In this document: piece after piece, positions 5,263-5,885 of the stretch
Position numbering within the stretch: the stretch's first letter is position 1
How the letters are laid out: the number at the start of each line of letters is the position of its first letter
Assembly: GCA_023423675.1 (NCBI GenBank)
Contig: JAFAFD010000221.1
Span: 1 to 5,885, forward strand
Length of the DNA stretch: 5,885 bases
Source: Pseudomonadota bacterium
Lineage (GTDB): Bacteria > Pseudomonadota > Gammaproteobacteria > Xanthomonadales > Xanthomonadaceae
Direction: 5' to 3'
Translations under genes and position numbers: made by a program
The notes under the pieces: generated by a model
What the model saw: only the letters and a program-made list of their open reading frames with translations
Told to the model about the DNA's origin: nothing
The model's database searches: none

Positions 5263-5885
5263 TCACGCTGCGGCGCGATCGGCATCGCGCTCCGTGACCG
5301 CCAGCGCCTGCTCGATCAGCGCCCAGTCCGCGCCGGGGCGGTGGGCGCCCTCGCTCAGCACCTGGCGGAACGCGCGGCCGCCCGGCTGGCCGTGGAACAG
5401 GCCCAGCAGGTGGCGGGTGATGTGCTTCAGGGCCAGGCCCTCGCCCAGGCGGGCCTCGATGTAGGGGCGCATCGCGCGCAGCAGTTCGCCACGCGGGCGC
5501 AGCGTGGCGCCGGTGTGCAGCGCCTCCAGCTGATGCAGCAGGTAGGGGTCGTGGTACGCGGCGCGGCCGAGCATGACGCCATCGACATGCGCGGCCTGGG
5601 CCTGCACGGCGTCCACCGTGGCCAGGCCACCGTTGATGACCACCGGCAGCGACGGGCGCTCCTGCTTGAGGCGGTAGGCCCAGTCGTACTTCAGCGGCGG
5701 AACCTCGCGGTTCTCCTTCGGCGACAGGCCCTTCAGCCAGGCGTTGCGCGCATGGACCACGACCATGGCGGCACCGGCGGCGACCTGGCGGTCGACGAAG
5801 CTGGCGAACACGTCGTACTCGTTGTCCTCGTCCACGCCCAGGCGGCACTTCACCGTCACCGGGATGTCCACCGCCGCGACCATCG
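5263..5885 (-). CDS. dusA: tRNA-dihydrouridine(20/20a) synthase DusA, C-terminal part (runs off the right edge)
   Basis: DusA is a flavin enzyme that reduces uridines 20 and 20a in the tRNA D-loop to dihydrouridine. About 207 C-terminal codons are in the window; the N-terminus with the start codon and the catalytic cysteine motif lies beyond the right edge, so the methionine near 5883 is probably internal. Visible marks are the strand VTVKCRLGVDE, the very characteristic HARNAWLKGLSPKENRE (with PPL following), the FMN phosphate-binding segments VVINGG and DGVMLGRAAYHDP, and the C-terminal helical domain with HITRHLLGLFHGQPG and RQVLSEGAHRPGAD. SPKENRE and the HITRHxLGLF block identify the DusA subgroup rather than DusB or DusC. 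It lies upstream of the PepSY-phoPQ operon on the same strand but is separated by 213 bases, so it is probably a separate unit. Confidence 0.95.
   Translation of the reverse strand, partial: MVAAVDIPVTVKCRLGVDEDNEYDVFASFVDRQVAAGAAMVVVHARNAWLKGLSPKENREVPPLKYDWAYRLKQERPSLPVVINGGLATVDAVQAQAAHVDGVMLGRAAYHDPYLLHQLEALHTGATLRPRGELLRAMRPYIEARLGEGLALKHITRHLLGLFHGQPGGRAFRQVLSEGAHRPGADWALIEQALAVTERDADRAAA

Overview
The window reads as an ordinary chromosomal segment of a high-GC gammaproteobacterium of the Xanthomonadaceae, most likely Stenotrophomonas. The reasons are the strong G/C bias at third codon positions, protein sequences that look like that family, and a pair of GTAG-headed stem-loop repeats at 2392-2445 that match the SMAG-type REP elements known from S. 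maltophilia. The species call is inference from sequence style; no search was run.

Left part (1-1228, minus strand): birA (biotin-protein ligase with an N-terminal helix-turn-helix) is followed by coaX (type III pantothenate kinase), which overlaps it by 4 bases (ATGA) and runs off the left edge. About 130 bases of divergent promoter region separate birA from two plus-strand genes. These are a small secreted protein of unknown function (1358-1642) and, overlapping its 3' end, mtfA (zinc peptidase, 1609-2427).

Centre: mtfA converges on phoQ. Two SMAG stem-loops sit between them in opposite orientations. The repeat pair supplies both the last dozen codons and the stop codon of mtfA, and lies 18 bases beyond the phoQ stop.

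Right part (2464-5049, minus strand): a probable three-gene operon encodes a small periplasmic PepSY-like protein, the response regulator PhoP and the sensor kinase PhoQ. The signalling logic is envelope sensing (divalent cations, acid pH or cationic peptides in the known family), with the exported PepSY-like protein as a plausible but unproven modulator of PhoQ. A 213-base intergenic region with several short inverted repeats lies upstream, followed by the C-terminal two thirds of dusA (tRNA-dihydrouridine 20/20a synthase), which enters from the right edge.

Most of this is core genome. No phage, insertion sequence, CRISPR, tRNA or rRNA was seen. The most interesting points are the repeat-captured end of mtfA, the PepSY-PhoP-PhoQ arrangement, and the unknown secreted protein with a distinctive C-terminal motif. 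I did not find a convincing wholly new system.
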